A DNA stretch of 25,126 bases from JBBDXA01 sp040902585. GTDB lineage: Bacteria; Planctomycetota; Phycisphaerae; Phycisphaerales; Phycisphaeraceae. Under the pieces are notes generated by a model. It saw only the letters and a list, made by a program, of their open reading frames with translations, was not told where the DNA came from and did not search any database. Position 1 is the first letter of the stretch. Each line of letters starts with the position of its first letter. The stretch is taken from contig JBBDXA010000141.1 in the NCBI GenBank assembly GCA_040902585.1, forward strand, positions 1 to 25,126, read 5' to 3'. Below, one piece after another: positions 6,339 through 13,521 of this stretch. Position numbers and translations under genes: made by a program.

Positions 6339-8171
6339 TTAACGATCAGAGTCCGTCTCCTCCGCTGGTGGCGATGACGTCGGCCCCGCATCGCCATCCC
6401 CGTCTTTCTCCTTCATCTCCTCCACCGGCAGCTTCAGCGCGGCGAGGAACTCCGTGTACTTTTCCGCCGCCAGCACCTTGGCCCGGCGAACGGCATTCTC
6501 AAACGCCTCGGCGATCATGCGCAGCAGGTCGAGCTGCGATGCGGGATCATCCTGCGGCGTGAGCAGCAGGCAGATGATCCGCGCGGGTTGGCCATCGGGT
6601 GCGTCGAAGTCCACGCCCATCCTGCTGCGGCCGACGATCACGATCGACTGCTTGAGGCCATCGATGCGCGCGTGCGGCACCGCCAGGCCGTGCCCCATGC
6701 CCGTATGCATCATGCGCTCGCGCCGCCACGTGGCCTGATACAGGTCTTCTGCGGGCAGCTTGCACAAGGGCGCAGCCAGCGCGGTGAGTTCGGCGATCAC
6801 CTGTCTCGGGTCGCGCCCCTTCAGTTCGCTGATCCACTGTTTGTCCGTGAGCAGGTCGGGCAGTTTCTTGACCTGTTTGCGCTGAAGCGAACGAAGGATG
6901 CCCGGGCCCGAGACAAGGCTGGTCGCCAGGCCGGCGATGATGATGGCGACAAAGAGTTCTTCGCTGATGAGTTTCTGGTTGAGCGCGAGCTGTCCGAGGA
7001 TGACGCCCATGGTGCCCTGTGCCGCCATGCCGAAGCCGACGGCCATGCTTTCGCGTTTGGGCAGTTTGCTCAGGCGTGCGGCGAAGTAGCAGCCGCCGAT
7101 CTTTCCGCCGAAGGCGATGAGGAGAATGATGATGACGGCGGGGAAGTTGAACGCGGTGACGAAGTTGATGTAGACACCGATGGAGCCGAAGAAGATGGGC
7201 GCGAAGATGGAAGTGATGAAGTTGTTGATGGTCTCGCGTGTGCTTTCGCGCAGGTGCGAGGAATCGCCGATGGCGACGCCGGCGATGAAGGCACCGAAGA
7301 TGGCGTGGATGCCGATGTACTCGGTGAGGGCGGCACACAGGAGGGTGATGACGATGACGAAGGCGATGACCGCGCCGGGCCAGGAGCCGTAGGCCTGGAT
7401 AAAGGGGAGCATGCGGTGAATGGCCCAGCGGCCGACGGTGAGCGTGCCGATGAGGAAGCCGAACGTCATGAGCAGGGTCATGCCTAGTCCAGTTCCGCCT
7501 GAACTGCTTGCGGCACCGCCGACTGCTTCCTGCACGGGCGTGATCAGCGCCATGACCACGGCGAAGCCCATCCAGCCGGCCAGGTCGTTCATGATGGCGG
7601 CGCTCATGATGAGCATGCCCAGGTCCGCTTTGAAGATGTTCAGATCGATCAGGATTTTCGCGATGATCGGCAAGGCGGTGATGGAGACGGCGATGCCGAC
7701 GAAAATGGCGAAGGGGAGGCGCCAGGTCTCGGGCATGGCCTCGGGCACGGCCAGCACATCGGGCAGGTACCACGCCACGGTGAACCCCAGCGCGAAGGGA
7801 ATCGCCATGCCGATGAAGGCGACCAGCACCGCCGCCTTGCCCTGCCGCCAGGCGACGGAGAGATCCACTTCCAGCCCGGCGACAAGCAGCAGAAGCGTGG
7901 CGGAAAGCGTGATGAAACCGTTGAGGACGAGCGTCGCGTTTTTGTCGTCGATGAACAGGTACTGATACGCCTCAGGCCAGATGTAGCCGAGGATGGTGGG
8001 GCCAAGGAGGATGCCCGCGACGAGTTCGCCGAGGATGGAAGGCTGGCCGAAGCGCTGGGCGATCTCACCGAGCAGGCGCGCGACGCCGAGGATCGCCGCC
8101 ACGCTCAGGAGCAGGACGGTGACGTAGTGAACCTCGGAGCCGGCGGCGATTGTCAAAGCGAAGGCTGGCAT
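6339..8171 (-). CDS. Cation:proton antiporter fused to a PTS EIIA-type domain
   Basis: Residues 1-435 form a NhaP/KefB-like transporter with about 12 to 13 membrane segments that exchanges Na+ or K+ for H+ across the inner membrane. The ion-site motif on the fifth or sixth helix is IMNDLAGW (Asn195-Asp196). This is the ND form seen in electroneutral antiporters rather than the DD form common in CPA2 proteins. After a linker, residues of about 445-590 resemble a PTS EIIA-2 domain, with the phosphorylatable His at position 500 in GHGLAVPHARIDG. The tail is acidic and low-complexity (EEMKEKDGDGDAGPTSSPP). Fusion to EIIA suggests control of ion exchange by the PTS phosphorylation state (inference). 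No PTS EI or HPr gene is visible here. The ATG at 8171 has no clear Shine-Dalgarno site. Confidence 0.92.
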   Translation of the reverse strand: MPAFALTIAAGSEVHYVTVLLLSVAAILGVARLLGEIAQRFGQPSILGELVAGILLGPTILGYIWPEAYQYLFIDDKNATLVLNGFITLSATLLLLVAGLEVDLSVAWRQGKAAVLVAFIGMAIPFALGFTVAWYLPDVLAVPEAMPETWRLPFAIFVGIAVSITALPIIAKILIDLNIFKADLGMLIMSAAIMNDLAGWMGFAVVMALITPVQEAVGGAASSSGGTGLGMTLLMTFGFLIGTLTVGRWAIHRMLPFIQAYGSWPGAVIAFVIVITLLCAALTEYIGIHAIFGAFIAGVAIGDSSHLRESTRETINNFITSIFAPIFFGSIGVYINFVTAFNFPAVIIILLIAFGGKIGGCYFAARLSKLPKRESMAVGFGMAAQGTMGVILGQLALNQKLISEELFVAIIIAGLATSLVSGPGILRSLQRKQVKKLPDLLTDKQWISELKGRDPRQVIAELTALAAPLCKLPAEDLYQATWRRERMMHTGMGHGLAVPHARIDGLKQSIVIVGRSRMGVDFDAPDGQPARIICLLLTPQDDPASQLDLLRMIAEAFENAVRRAKVLAAEKYTEFLAALKLPVEEMKEKDGDGDAGPTSSPPAEETDSDR

Positions 8172-8222
8172 TGTGAAGAGAAGATAACAGCGATGCGCGG
8201 CAGAAGGAAAAGGCGGGCATCA

Positions 8223-9401
8223 CTATCGGCTGCGACGAAGGCGTTGCGATTCGGCGCGACAGGCCGTGGGCGTCTGCCCTGTGAGCTGGCGGAAGACGGT
8301 GGAGAACCGCACCGCGCTGGAGAAGCCGCACCGCGTCGCGATCGTCGGCATCGGCAGGTTGGTGTCGGTCAGCAAGACCCGGGCGCGCTGAAGGCGAAGC
8401 CTGCGAAGCTCCGCCAGCGGCGTCCGCCCGATCGCCGCGCGGAACTTCCGCTCCAGGAGGCTGCGCGAGACGTGAACGTGTTCGAGCACATCTTCGACGT
8501 TGATCGGCTGTTCGGCGCAGCGATGCATGAACCGCAGCGCCGAGGCGACGACCGGATCGTCAGCCGCCAGGACATCCGAGGACTTGCGCGTCACGACGCC
8601 GCGGGGCTGGAGCAGCAGCGGCTGGTCGGGCGGAGCCTCTCCTTCGAGCATCCGCGCCAGAATGCGCGCGGCCTCGTAGCCCACTTCATCCATCGGCGAG
8701 ATGATGCTCGATAGCGGCGGGTCGGCGATCTGACACAGAAGATCATCGTTGTTCACCACGACGATGGCGACGTCATCCGGCACAGCCATGCCGCCGCCCC
8801 GGCACGCGTCCGTCAGCTCGACGCCGGTGCGATCGTTGGCCGCGAGGATCGCCACTGGCTTGGGCAACCGCTTGAGCCAGTGACCCAGCCGCCGCAGCTC
8901 GCGCGTCCAGTAAAGGTTGGTCGGCGCGTGAATGTGCTGCGGCGAGTAGTGAAACACCTGCCCCTGCTGGCCGGCCTCGTGGAGCTGATCGAGAAAGCCC
9001 TGCTGACGCGCCTCAGAGAAGGGGACATTGGGGAACCCGGCGAAGCCGAAGTGCGTGAACCCCCGGTCGAGAAAGTAACGGGCCCCCTCACCGCCGATGG
9101 CGCGGTCATCGACGCGCACATGGGCGATGTCGGCCACGTGAAGCCGGGAGGAAAAATCAACAGTAGGCAGCTTCATCCCCCGCACCGATCGGCTGACGGC
9201 CGGGTCGTGAAGATGCCCGATGATGCCGTGCGGCTTCCACTGTCGCGCGGCCCTGAGGCTCGGCCCGTCGGGCGCGAACTGCCGAAGTATCCAGGCCTGC
9301 TGCGACGCCTGCGCGTAGTTCATGACACCCATGACCACGTCCCGGCCGTAGCTGAACTCGGTGGAGACCAGCAGCAGGATGTGGCGGGGGCGGTGGGGCA
9401 T
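8223..9401 (-). CDS. XylR-type transcription regulator (LacI-like sensor plus AraC DNA-binding domain)
   Basis: The length (about 392 residues) and order of domains match E. coli XylR. Residues 1-270 form a periplasmic-binding-protein-like sugar sensor: RHILLLVSTEFSYGRDVVMGVMNY, RVDDRAIGGEGARYFLDRGF, then LAANDRTGVELTDACRGGG with VPDDVAIVVVNND. The last 105 residues or so form an AraC double helix-turn-helix ending in IATRCGFSSAVRFSTVFRQLTGQTP, with the second HTH intact. It should bind a sugar-like ligand in the cytoplasm and act on a nearby promoter. It is transcribed divergently from the PEP-CTERM gene, and the 164-base gap contains direct repeats that could be its sites. I use ATG 9401; an in-frame GTG at 9407 adds two residues. 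Planctomycetes have many such regulators beside sulfatase and glycan genes, so a sulfated or plant sugar signal is plausible (inference). Confidence 0.9.
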   Translation of the reverse strand: MPHRPRHILLLVSTEFSYGRDVVMGVMNYAQASQQAWILRQFAPDGPSLRAARQWKPHGIIGHLHDPAVSRSVRGMKLPTVDFSSRLHVADIAHVRVDDRAIGGEGARYFLDRGFTHFGFAGFPNVPFSEARQQGFLDQLHEAGQQGQVFHYSPQHIHAPTNLYWTRELRRLGHWLKRLPKPVAILAANDRTGVELTDACRGGGMAVPDDVAIVVVNNDDLLCQIADPPLSSIISPMDEVGYEAARILARMLEGEAPPDQPLLLQPRGVVTRKSSDVLAADDPVVASALRFMHRCAEQPINVEDVLEHVHVSRSLLERKFRAAIGRTPLAELRRLRLQRARVLLTDTNLPMPTIATRCGFSSAVRFSTVFRQLTGQTPTACRAESQRLRRSR

Positions 9402-9454
9402 GGGCACTGAGTTAAGGGTGACAACACTGCCCCACAGTATCGGCAGTCGTACGG

Positions 9455-9512
9455 AAAAGATGAAACAAAAGATGCAAAACGCGATGGTATTCTCCGGATA
9501 TGGACGTATTCT
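9455..9512. promoter_or_regulatory. Direct repeats in the divergent regulator/PEP-CTERM gap, candidate operator
   Basis: AAAAGATG occurs twice 12 bases apart (9455-9462 and 9467-9474) in an A-rich run. GTATTCT occurs twice 19 bases apart (9487-9493 and 9506-9512), near two helical turns. AraC-type regulators typically bind direct repeats at about two-turn spacing, so these are candidate sites for the adjacent XylR-type protein. I could not identify convincing -35/-10 pairs for either gene. Confidence 0.35.
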
Positions 9513-9565
9513 GAAGGGACCGTCAGATCGGCGGGCGAGTCACTTTCTGAAAAGGAGAATTTCGT

Positions 9566-10438
9566 ATGGGTGCAATTCGATTTCGTTTAATGGCAACCTT
9601 TATCGCGCTGGCCATGGCCAGTCAGGCGTCGGCGGTTCTGACGAATGCGTTTGACTGGCAGGGCGATTATGTTGCTGTCAATCAAACGTACAACGTCGCG
9701 GCGGGTGCCATCAGTGGTGATTTTGATGGCGATGCCGACGCGACCGACAACGGTTTTCGTCGCACTTACAGTGAATCGACAAAGCTGAACCCGGGTGGGG
9801 GCTACAAAGATAACACCGGCGGCACGATCGTTGGCTCCGACTTCTACGGCGGCTATCAGATGATCTCTTATGACATTGCTTCTCCCGCTGTGAGCGTTAA
9901 CAACAGCGTGAATCAATCGGGCACGGTGGATCGCCTGCGCGGCCAGATGAACGTTGGCGCAAACGGCGGCGAGTGGGCGTTCTTCTACAGTTTCCTTCAA
10001 GGCGACTTCATCAACGGCTTGGATACAGCGTCCCTTTCCGGTGATGTGATGTTCACCTATCAGAACCAGGGCGGCGTCGCCAACGCTCGAATGGTTGTCA
10101 AGGACGGCGGGAACTTTTTCGTCTCCAGCGCCATGTCCTCAGGCACCGCTCTGTTCACGCTTGACTCATCCGCGACAACCTGGGCCGCGTATGATCCCAA
10201 CAGCAATCTCAATTTTGATCAGAGCCAGATCTTTTCAGCGATGTCGTTCTCGAACATCACCGGATTCGGCGTTTACCTGGAAGATGACGCGGCATCAGTT
10301 ACCGGTGATTGGCGATTCCGCCAGTTCACCGCCGCGGTGAACGTTGCCGATGAGCCCGCCATCCCCGAACCCGCCACCGCCGGCCTCGCGCTGCTGGGCC
10401 TTTCCGCCCTGGCCGCTCGTCGCCGTCGCATTGCCTGA
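9566..10438 (+). CDS. PEP-CTERM sorting-domain protein
   Basis: The 290-residue product has an N-terminal Sec signal (RFRLMATFIALAMASQASA, cleavage near residue 24). It has a beta-rich secreted middle of about 240 residues with Asn, Gly and Asp repeats (DFDGDADATDNG). It ends in a PEP-CTERM tail: IPEP at 266-269, a hydrophobic helix (TAGLALLGLSALA) and a basic end (RRRR). By family knowledge, such tails are recognised by an exosortase that cleaves and attaches the protein to the cell surface or extracellular matrix; no exosortase gene is in this window. The middle does not match a family I can name. AAGGAG lies 8 bases before the ATG, a strong ribosome site. A terminator follows directly. Its divergent partner is the XylR-type regulator. 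Confidence 0.88.
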   Translation: MGAIRFRLMATFIALAMASQASAVLTNAFDWQGDYVAVNQTYNVAAGAISGDFDGDADATDNGFRRTYSESTKLNPGGGYKDNTGGTIVGSDFYGGYQMISYDIASPAVSVNNSVNQSGTVDRLRGQMNVGANGGEWAFFYSFLQGDFINGLDTASLSGDVMFTYQNQGGVANARMVVKDGGNFFVSSAMSSGTALFTLDSSATTWAAYDPNSNLNFDQSQIFSAMSFSNITGFGVYLEDDAASVTGDWRFRQFTAAVNVADEPAIPEPATAGLALLGLSALAARRRRIA

Positions 10439-10470
10439 ACGCTTTCTGCTTACCACAATCTGATCACGAG

Positions 10471-10500
10471 CAACCCCTCGTCCGCGAGGGGTTGTCTTTT
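10471..10500 (+). terminator. Rho-independent terminator after the PEP-CTERM gene
   Basis: A perfect 10-bp stem CAACCCCTCG (10471-10480) / CGAGGGGTTG (10485-10494) with a TCCG loop is followed by TCTTTTAT. It lies 32 bases after the PEP-CTERM stop. It separates that gene from the sulfatase, which therefore needs its own promoter in the 42 bases that follow. Confidence 0.9.
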
Positions 10501-10536
10501 ATAGGGGACCTCGCACATCTCGATTATGCTGGTGGG

Positions 10537-12000
10537 ATGAATCACCTACGAAGAATCAGTTTGTGCCTCGCCACAATTACCCTCATGGGCGTTTGCGAGA
10601 GGACTCTCGCAGCCGACGCGCCCAACGTCATTCTCATGATGGCTGACGACATGGGCTGGGGCGATGTCGGTTTCAACGGCAACAAGACCGTGCGCACGCC
10701 GCACCTGGATGACATGGCGAAAAACAGCCTGCGCTTCGAGCGGTTTTACGCGGCGTCGGCGGTGTGCAGCCCCACGCGCGGAAGCTGTCTCACCGGGCGA
10801 CACCCTTCGCGCTACGGCATTCCCAACGCCAACGCCGGTCACCTGCCTGCTGAAGAAGTCACCATCCAATCGCTGCTGAAATCGAAAGGCTACGCGACGG
10901 GGCACTTCGGCAAATGGCACCTGGGAACGCTGACGAAAACAGAAAAAGACGCCAACCGCGGCGGCCCCGGCGGCGCGAAGCATTACGCTCCGCCCTGGGA
11001 ACGCAGCTTCGATGTGAACTACTCCACCGAGTCAAAAGTGCCCACGTGGGACCCGCTCTGGAAACCCAACGATGCCAAGGGCGGCACATGGTGGGATCCG
11101 ATCGACGGCGATGGCGATCCGCGCAAGCTCGCCGCCCCCTATGGCACGTCGTACTGGTCCTCCGGCAAGCGCGTGGAGGGTGATTTGCGCGGCGATGATT
11201 CGCAGTTTATCATGGATCGCGCGATCGAGTTTATTCAAGGCGCGACGAAAGAGAAGAAACCCTTTTTCGCCGTGATCTGGTTTCATGCGCCGCATCTGCC
11301 TGTGGTGGCTGGGCCGCGGTTCATGGCGATGTATAAGGATGAAGACCAACACTCGCAACATTACAAAGGCTGCATCACCGCGCTGGATGAGCAGGTCGGT
11401 CGCCTGCGCGAGCAGCTCCGCAAGCTCGACGCGGCTGAAAACACGATGCTGTGGTTCTGCTCCGACAACGGGCCCGAAGGGAGCGCGAAGGATCCGGGCT
11501 CGGCCGGCGGCCTGCGCGGGCGCAAGCGCGATCTATATGAAGGCGGCGTGCGCGTGCCGGGCCTGCTTGAGTGGCCGGTGATGATCAAGGCGGCGCGGAC
11601 GACGAACGTGCCTGCGTGTACGAGTGATTACCTACCGACGGTCGTCGAGGCGGCCGGCCTGAAGCTGCCCAATGATCGCCCCATCGACGGCATCAGTCTC
11701 CTGCCTCTCATCAAAGGCGAGATGAACGAGCGCCCGGTGCCGATCGCGTTTCACTTTGGCGGCATGATCGCGCTGTCGGACAACCGCTTCAAGCTCATGA
11801 TGCCCGCTGGTGCGGTCGCGAAGAACAAGAAAAAGGATGGCGACGGCAGCGTGATGCTGTTCGATCTGATTGCGGATCGCGGCGAACAGAAAAACATTGC
11901 CGATGAGCATCCGACTGTCGTCAGCGAGATGAAGGCGATTCTGGCGGCTTGGCGGGAATCGTGCGAGCGCAGCGGGCAGGGGCTGGATTATCACCGGTAG
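10537..12000 (+). CDS. Secreted sulfatase (formylglycine type)
   Basis: The 487-residue product is a type I sulfatase of the alkaline-phosphatase fold, which hydrolyses sulfate esters, here probably on polysaccharides. The N-terminus is a signal peptide (cleavage near TLAADA, residue 26). Metal ligands Asp37-Asp38 are in MMADDMGWGD. Cys77 in CSPTRG is the CxPxR site converted to formylglycine. GKWHLG (125-130) supplies the active-site Lys and His, and CSDNGPEG supplies the late Asp/Asn ligands. All are intact. The family is broad, so the substrate is unknown. The open frame extends to a TTG at 10492 inside the terminator stem, so the ATG at 10537 is used; only GGTGGG directly abuts it and no good Shine-Dalgarno site is visible. 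No formylglycine-generating enzyme gene is nearby. Confidence 0.93.
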   Translation: MNHLRRISLCLATITLMGVCERTLAADAPNVILMMADDMGWGDVGFNGNKTVRTPHLDDMAKNSLRFERFYAASAVCSPTRGSCLTGRHPSRYGIPNANAGHLPAEEVTIQSLLKSKGYATGHFGKWHLGTLTKTEKDANRGGPGGAKHYAPPWERSFDVNYSTESKVPTWDPLWKPNDAKGGTWWDPIDGDGDPRKLAAPYGTSYWSSGKRVEGDLRGDDSQFIMDRAIEFIQGATKEKKPFFAVIWFHAPHLPVVAGPRFMAMYKDEDQHSQHYKGCITALDEQVGRLREQLRKLDAAENTMLWFCSDNGPEGSAKDPGSAGGLRGRKRDLYEGGVRVPGLLEWPVMIKAARTTNVPACTSDYLPTVVEAAGLKLPNDRPIDGISLLPLIKGEMNERPVPIAFHFGGMIALSDNRFKLMMPAGAVAKNKKKDGDGSVMLFDLIADRGEQKNIADEHPTVVSEMKAILAAWRESCERSGQGLDYHR

Positions 12001-12034
12001 AGCCGAAATTGACCGATGCTGGGTGTTGACGATG

Positions 12035-12043
12035 TGCTATGAT
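12035..12043 (+). promoter_or_regulatory. Candidate extended -10 promoter for the pseudopilin gene
   Basis: TGCTATGAT (12035-12043) matches the extended -10 form TGnTATAAT in all but one base of the hexamer. A start near 12050 would leave a short leader carrying GGAG (12050-12053) before the ATG at 12065. No matching -35 lies at 17 bases, and the TTGACG at 12026 is too close to serve. Confidence 0.35.
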
Positions 12044-12064
12044 TTCCCGTGGAGAACACGTCGT

Positions 12065-12826
12065 ATGCAAGGTTCGTCGAGTCGCCCAACTCGTTGTGGA
12101 TTGCCCGCACGCATGTCGTGCGCTTTCTCACTGATCGAAATGCTGGTGGTGATTTCATTGATCACGCTCCTGATCGCGATGCTGCTGCCGAGCATGTGGA
12201 GTTCGAAGGAGAACGCCCGGGCCACCGCCTGCATGGTGAACCTCCGCGAGATCGGCACCGGCATCCAGGGCTACATGGATCAGTCCCTCAGCGCGTTTCC
12301 CTACGGTGTGCCCAAGGATCCGCAGGTGATCGATCATCCGCACTACGAAGGCTGGGGCCCGGGCGGCGCGCGGGGTTACGGTGTGCCTCCGCAGCAGCAG
12401 CTCTTTTCGCTCAATCTGATCCGCGATCTGCGCGCCTGGATCTGCCCGACCGATCCCCATCCGCAGAACTACAACTGGTGGGACTTCACCATTCATCCCG
12501 ACATCACCGGCGGTTCCAGCTACATGTTCAGTGAAGATGCTCTCTTCGGCGTCGCGTGGAAGCAACGCAAAGTCCTCAAGCAGACGAGTTTCTTCCAGCC
12601 TTCCTCGTTCGGTTACGCCACCGATGGATGGATGTGCCCCAACGGCTGGACCTGGGGCAACGTCGATCCGGATGATGTGCCCAACCTGGCCAACGGCTAC
12701 ACCACGCGCATCGACTGGAATCATCTCAAGGGCGTCAACGTGCTCTACGGCGACCTCCACGTCGCGCGGGCGCCCCAGCGCGACGCCCGGCTGAACATCC
12801 GCACGCATCCTTATTACAACTATTGA
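12065..12826 (+). CDS. Type II secretion/type IV-like pseudopilin with H-X9-D tail
   Basis: The 253-residue product has a short basic leader (20 residues) followed by the prepilin site A|FSLIEMLVVISLITLLIA, with Glu at mature position 5 and one hydrophobic helix. The planctomycete and verrucomicrobial group of such proteins usually ends in an H-X9-DG motif. Here the tail reads HLKGVNVLYGDL, so the His and Asp are kept but the Gly is Leu. The usual Gly before the cleavage site is Ala (MSCA|FSL), which prepilin peptidases tolerate less well. The middle carries paired Cys (WICP and MCP) and many Trp and Tyr residues, so a folded extracellular domain is likely. ATG 12065 is chosen because GGAG lies about 11 bases upstream. 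It sits between two sulfatase genes on the same strand. The role could be a minor pilin or a surface protein using the pilin export route. Confidence 0.85.
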   Translation: MQGSSSRPTRCGLPARMSCAFSLIEMLVVISLITLLIAMLLPSMWSSKENARATACMVNLREIGTGIQGYMDQSLSAFPYGVPKDPQVIDHPHYEGWGPGGARGYGVPPQQQLFSLNLIRDLRAWICPTDPHPQNYNWWDFTIHPDITGGSSYMFSEDALFGVAWKQRKVLKQTSFFQPSSFGYATDGWMCPNGWTWGNVDPDDVPNLANGYTTRIDWNHLKGVNVLYGDLHVARAPQRDARLNIRTHPYYNY

Positions 12827-12836
12827 TCGGCGCGCT

Positions 12837-12939
12837 GGGTGCCACGGGTCGGCGAGGTCCGCCGAGCAGACCCGTGCAGGTTGCCGTTGTCGCCGTTTGC
12901 ACGGGGCTGCTCGCAAAGCCTCGCCGACCCGTGGCACCC
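12837..12939. repeat. Head-to-head repeat pair, GTGCCACGGGTC family
   Basis: The 21 bases at 12837-12857 are the exact reverse complement of 12919-12939. Each unit is about 44 bases (12837-12880 and 12896-12939) and itself contains an inner inverted repeat: CACGGGTC (12843-12850) pairs with GACCCGTG (12869-12876) in the first unit. The centre of the units has diverged more than the outer arms. The pair fills the gap between the pseudopilin and the next gene. Confidence 0.88.
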
Positions 12940-12957
12940 GCGCGGTATCATCGCGCC

Positions 12958-13521
12958 ATGGATCAGCCGAACCTTTCCTGCGATGCCGAGGCCGACCGCA
13001 TCCTCGCGATGTACGGGTCCGATGCGCCCACGCGCATCATGGAGATGCTCGAACGACAGTTCCTCATCCTGCACCACCGCTCGCAGGTGGCCCTCGGACT
13101 TGCGGGTATCGTCGTCACCACAACGGGCTTCTCAGGTCGCCTCATCGCGGGGACCAACGCCCTGGCGCAGGGGTTGATCATCTTCGGCGTGGGGCTGACA
13201 ATGCTCGCCGCGGTGGTCGTCGTCCTCGGCGTGATGCACCTGCGCTGGCTGACGCATCAGCCCGGCGAAATGGTTCGGCCCTGGCTGCTCACCTGCCTGG
13301 CGTATCGCGACAAGAAGACACGCTTCTACCGCGCGGGCATTCTGCTTCTCATGCTCGGCATCGCGCTCTACGTGCTGGCGATTGCCGTCATGCTCCTGAA
13401 TCCCAGGGCCGATTCGCTGCCGTCGCGCGAAGAGTGGGTGCCGCAGGCTGCGGCGCAAGCGTTGCAGGAGTCGCCGGCATTCGTAGCAATAGAGTCAACT
13501 CTCTCGGAGGATCGAACGTGA
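12958..13521 (+). CDS. Membrane protein translationally coupled to a sulfatase, function unknown
   Basis: The 187-residue product has a charged helical N-terminus (about 1-45, IMEMLERQFLILHHRSQVAL) and then three hydrophobic segments (about LGLAGIVVTTTGF, QGLIIFGVGLTMLAAVVVVLGV and AGILLLMLGIALYVLAIAVM). It ends in an acidic tail. I recognise no family. The frame extends back through the repeat pair to 12823, but that portion is translated repeat, so the ATG at 12958 is used. Its stop overlaps the start of the following sulfatase (GTGA at 13518-13521), which suggests they are translated together. It might help anchor or export the sulfatase, but nothing in the sequence shows this. Confidence 0.75.
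   Translation: MDQPNLSCDAEADRILAMYGSDAPTRIMEMLERQFLILHHRSQVALGLAGIVVTTTGFSGRLIAGTNALAQGLIIFGVGLTMLAAVVVVLGVMHLRWLTHQPGEMVRPWLLTCLAYRDKKTRFYRAGILLLMLGIALYVLAIAVMLLNPRADSLPSREEWVPQAAAQALQESPAFVAIESTLSEDRT

Noticed and set aside
6547..7773. Long alternative frames over the antiporter (minus 6547-7773 and plus 6588-7487)
   Set aside because: They are very rich in Arg/His or Asp/Glu, have no recognisable domain, and overlap a gene with clear membrane segments and an EIIA motif.
12026..12043. TTGACG with TATGAT as a standard -35/-10 pair
   Set aside because: The hexamers are only 6 bases apart, too close for a sigma-70 promoter. Only the extended -10 reading was kept, at low confidence.
12897..13517. 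Upstream extension of the second sulfatase by 207 residues
   Set aside because: The extension overlaps the membrane protein gene in another frame and the repeat pair. The signal peptide, GTG and GGAGG place the start at 13518.
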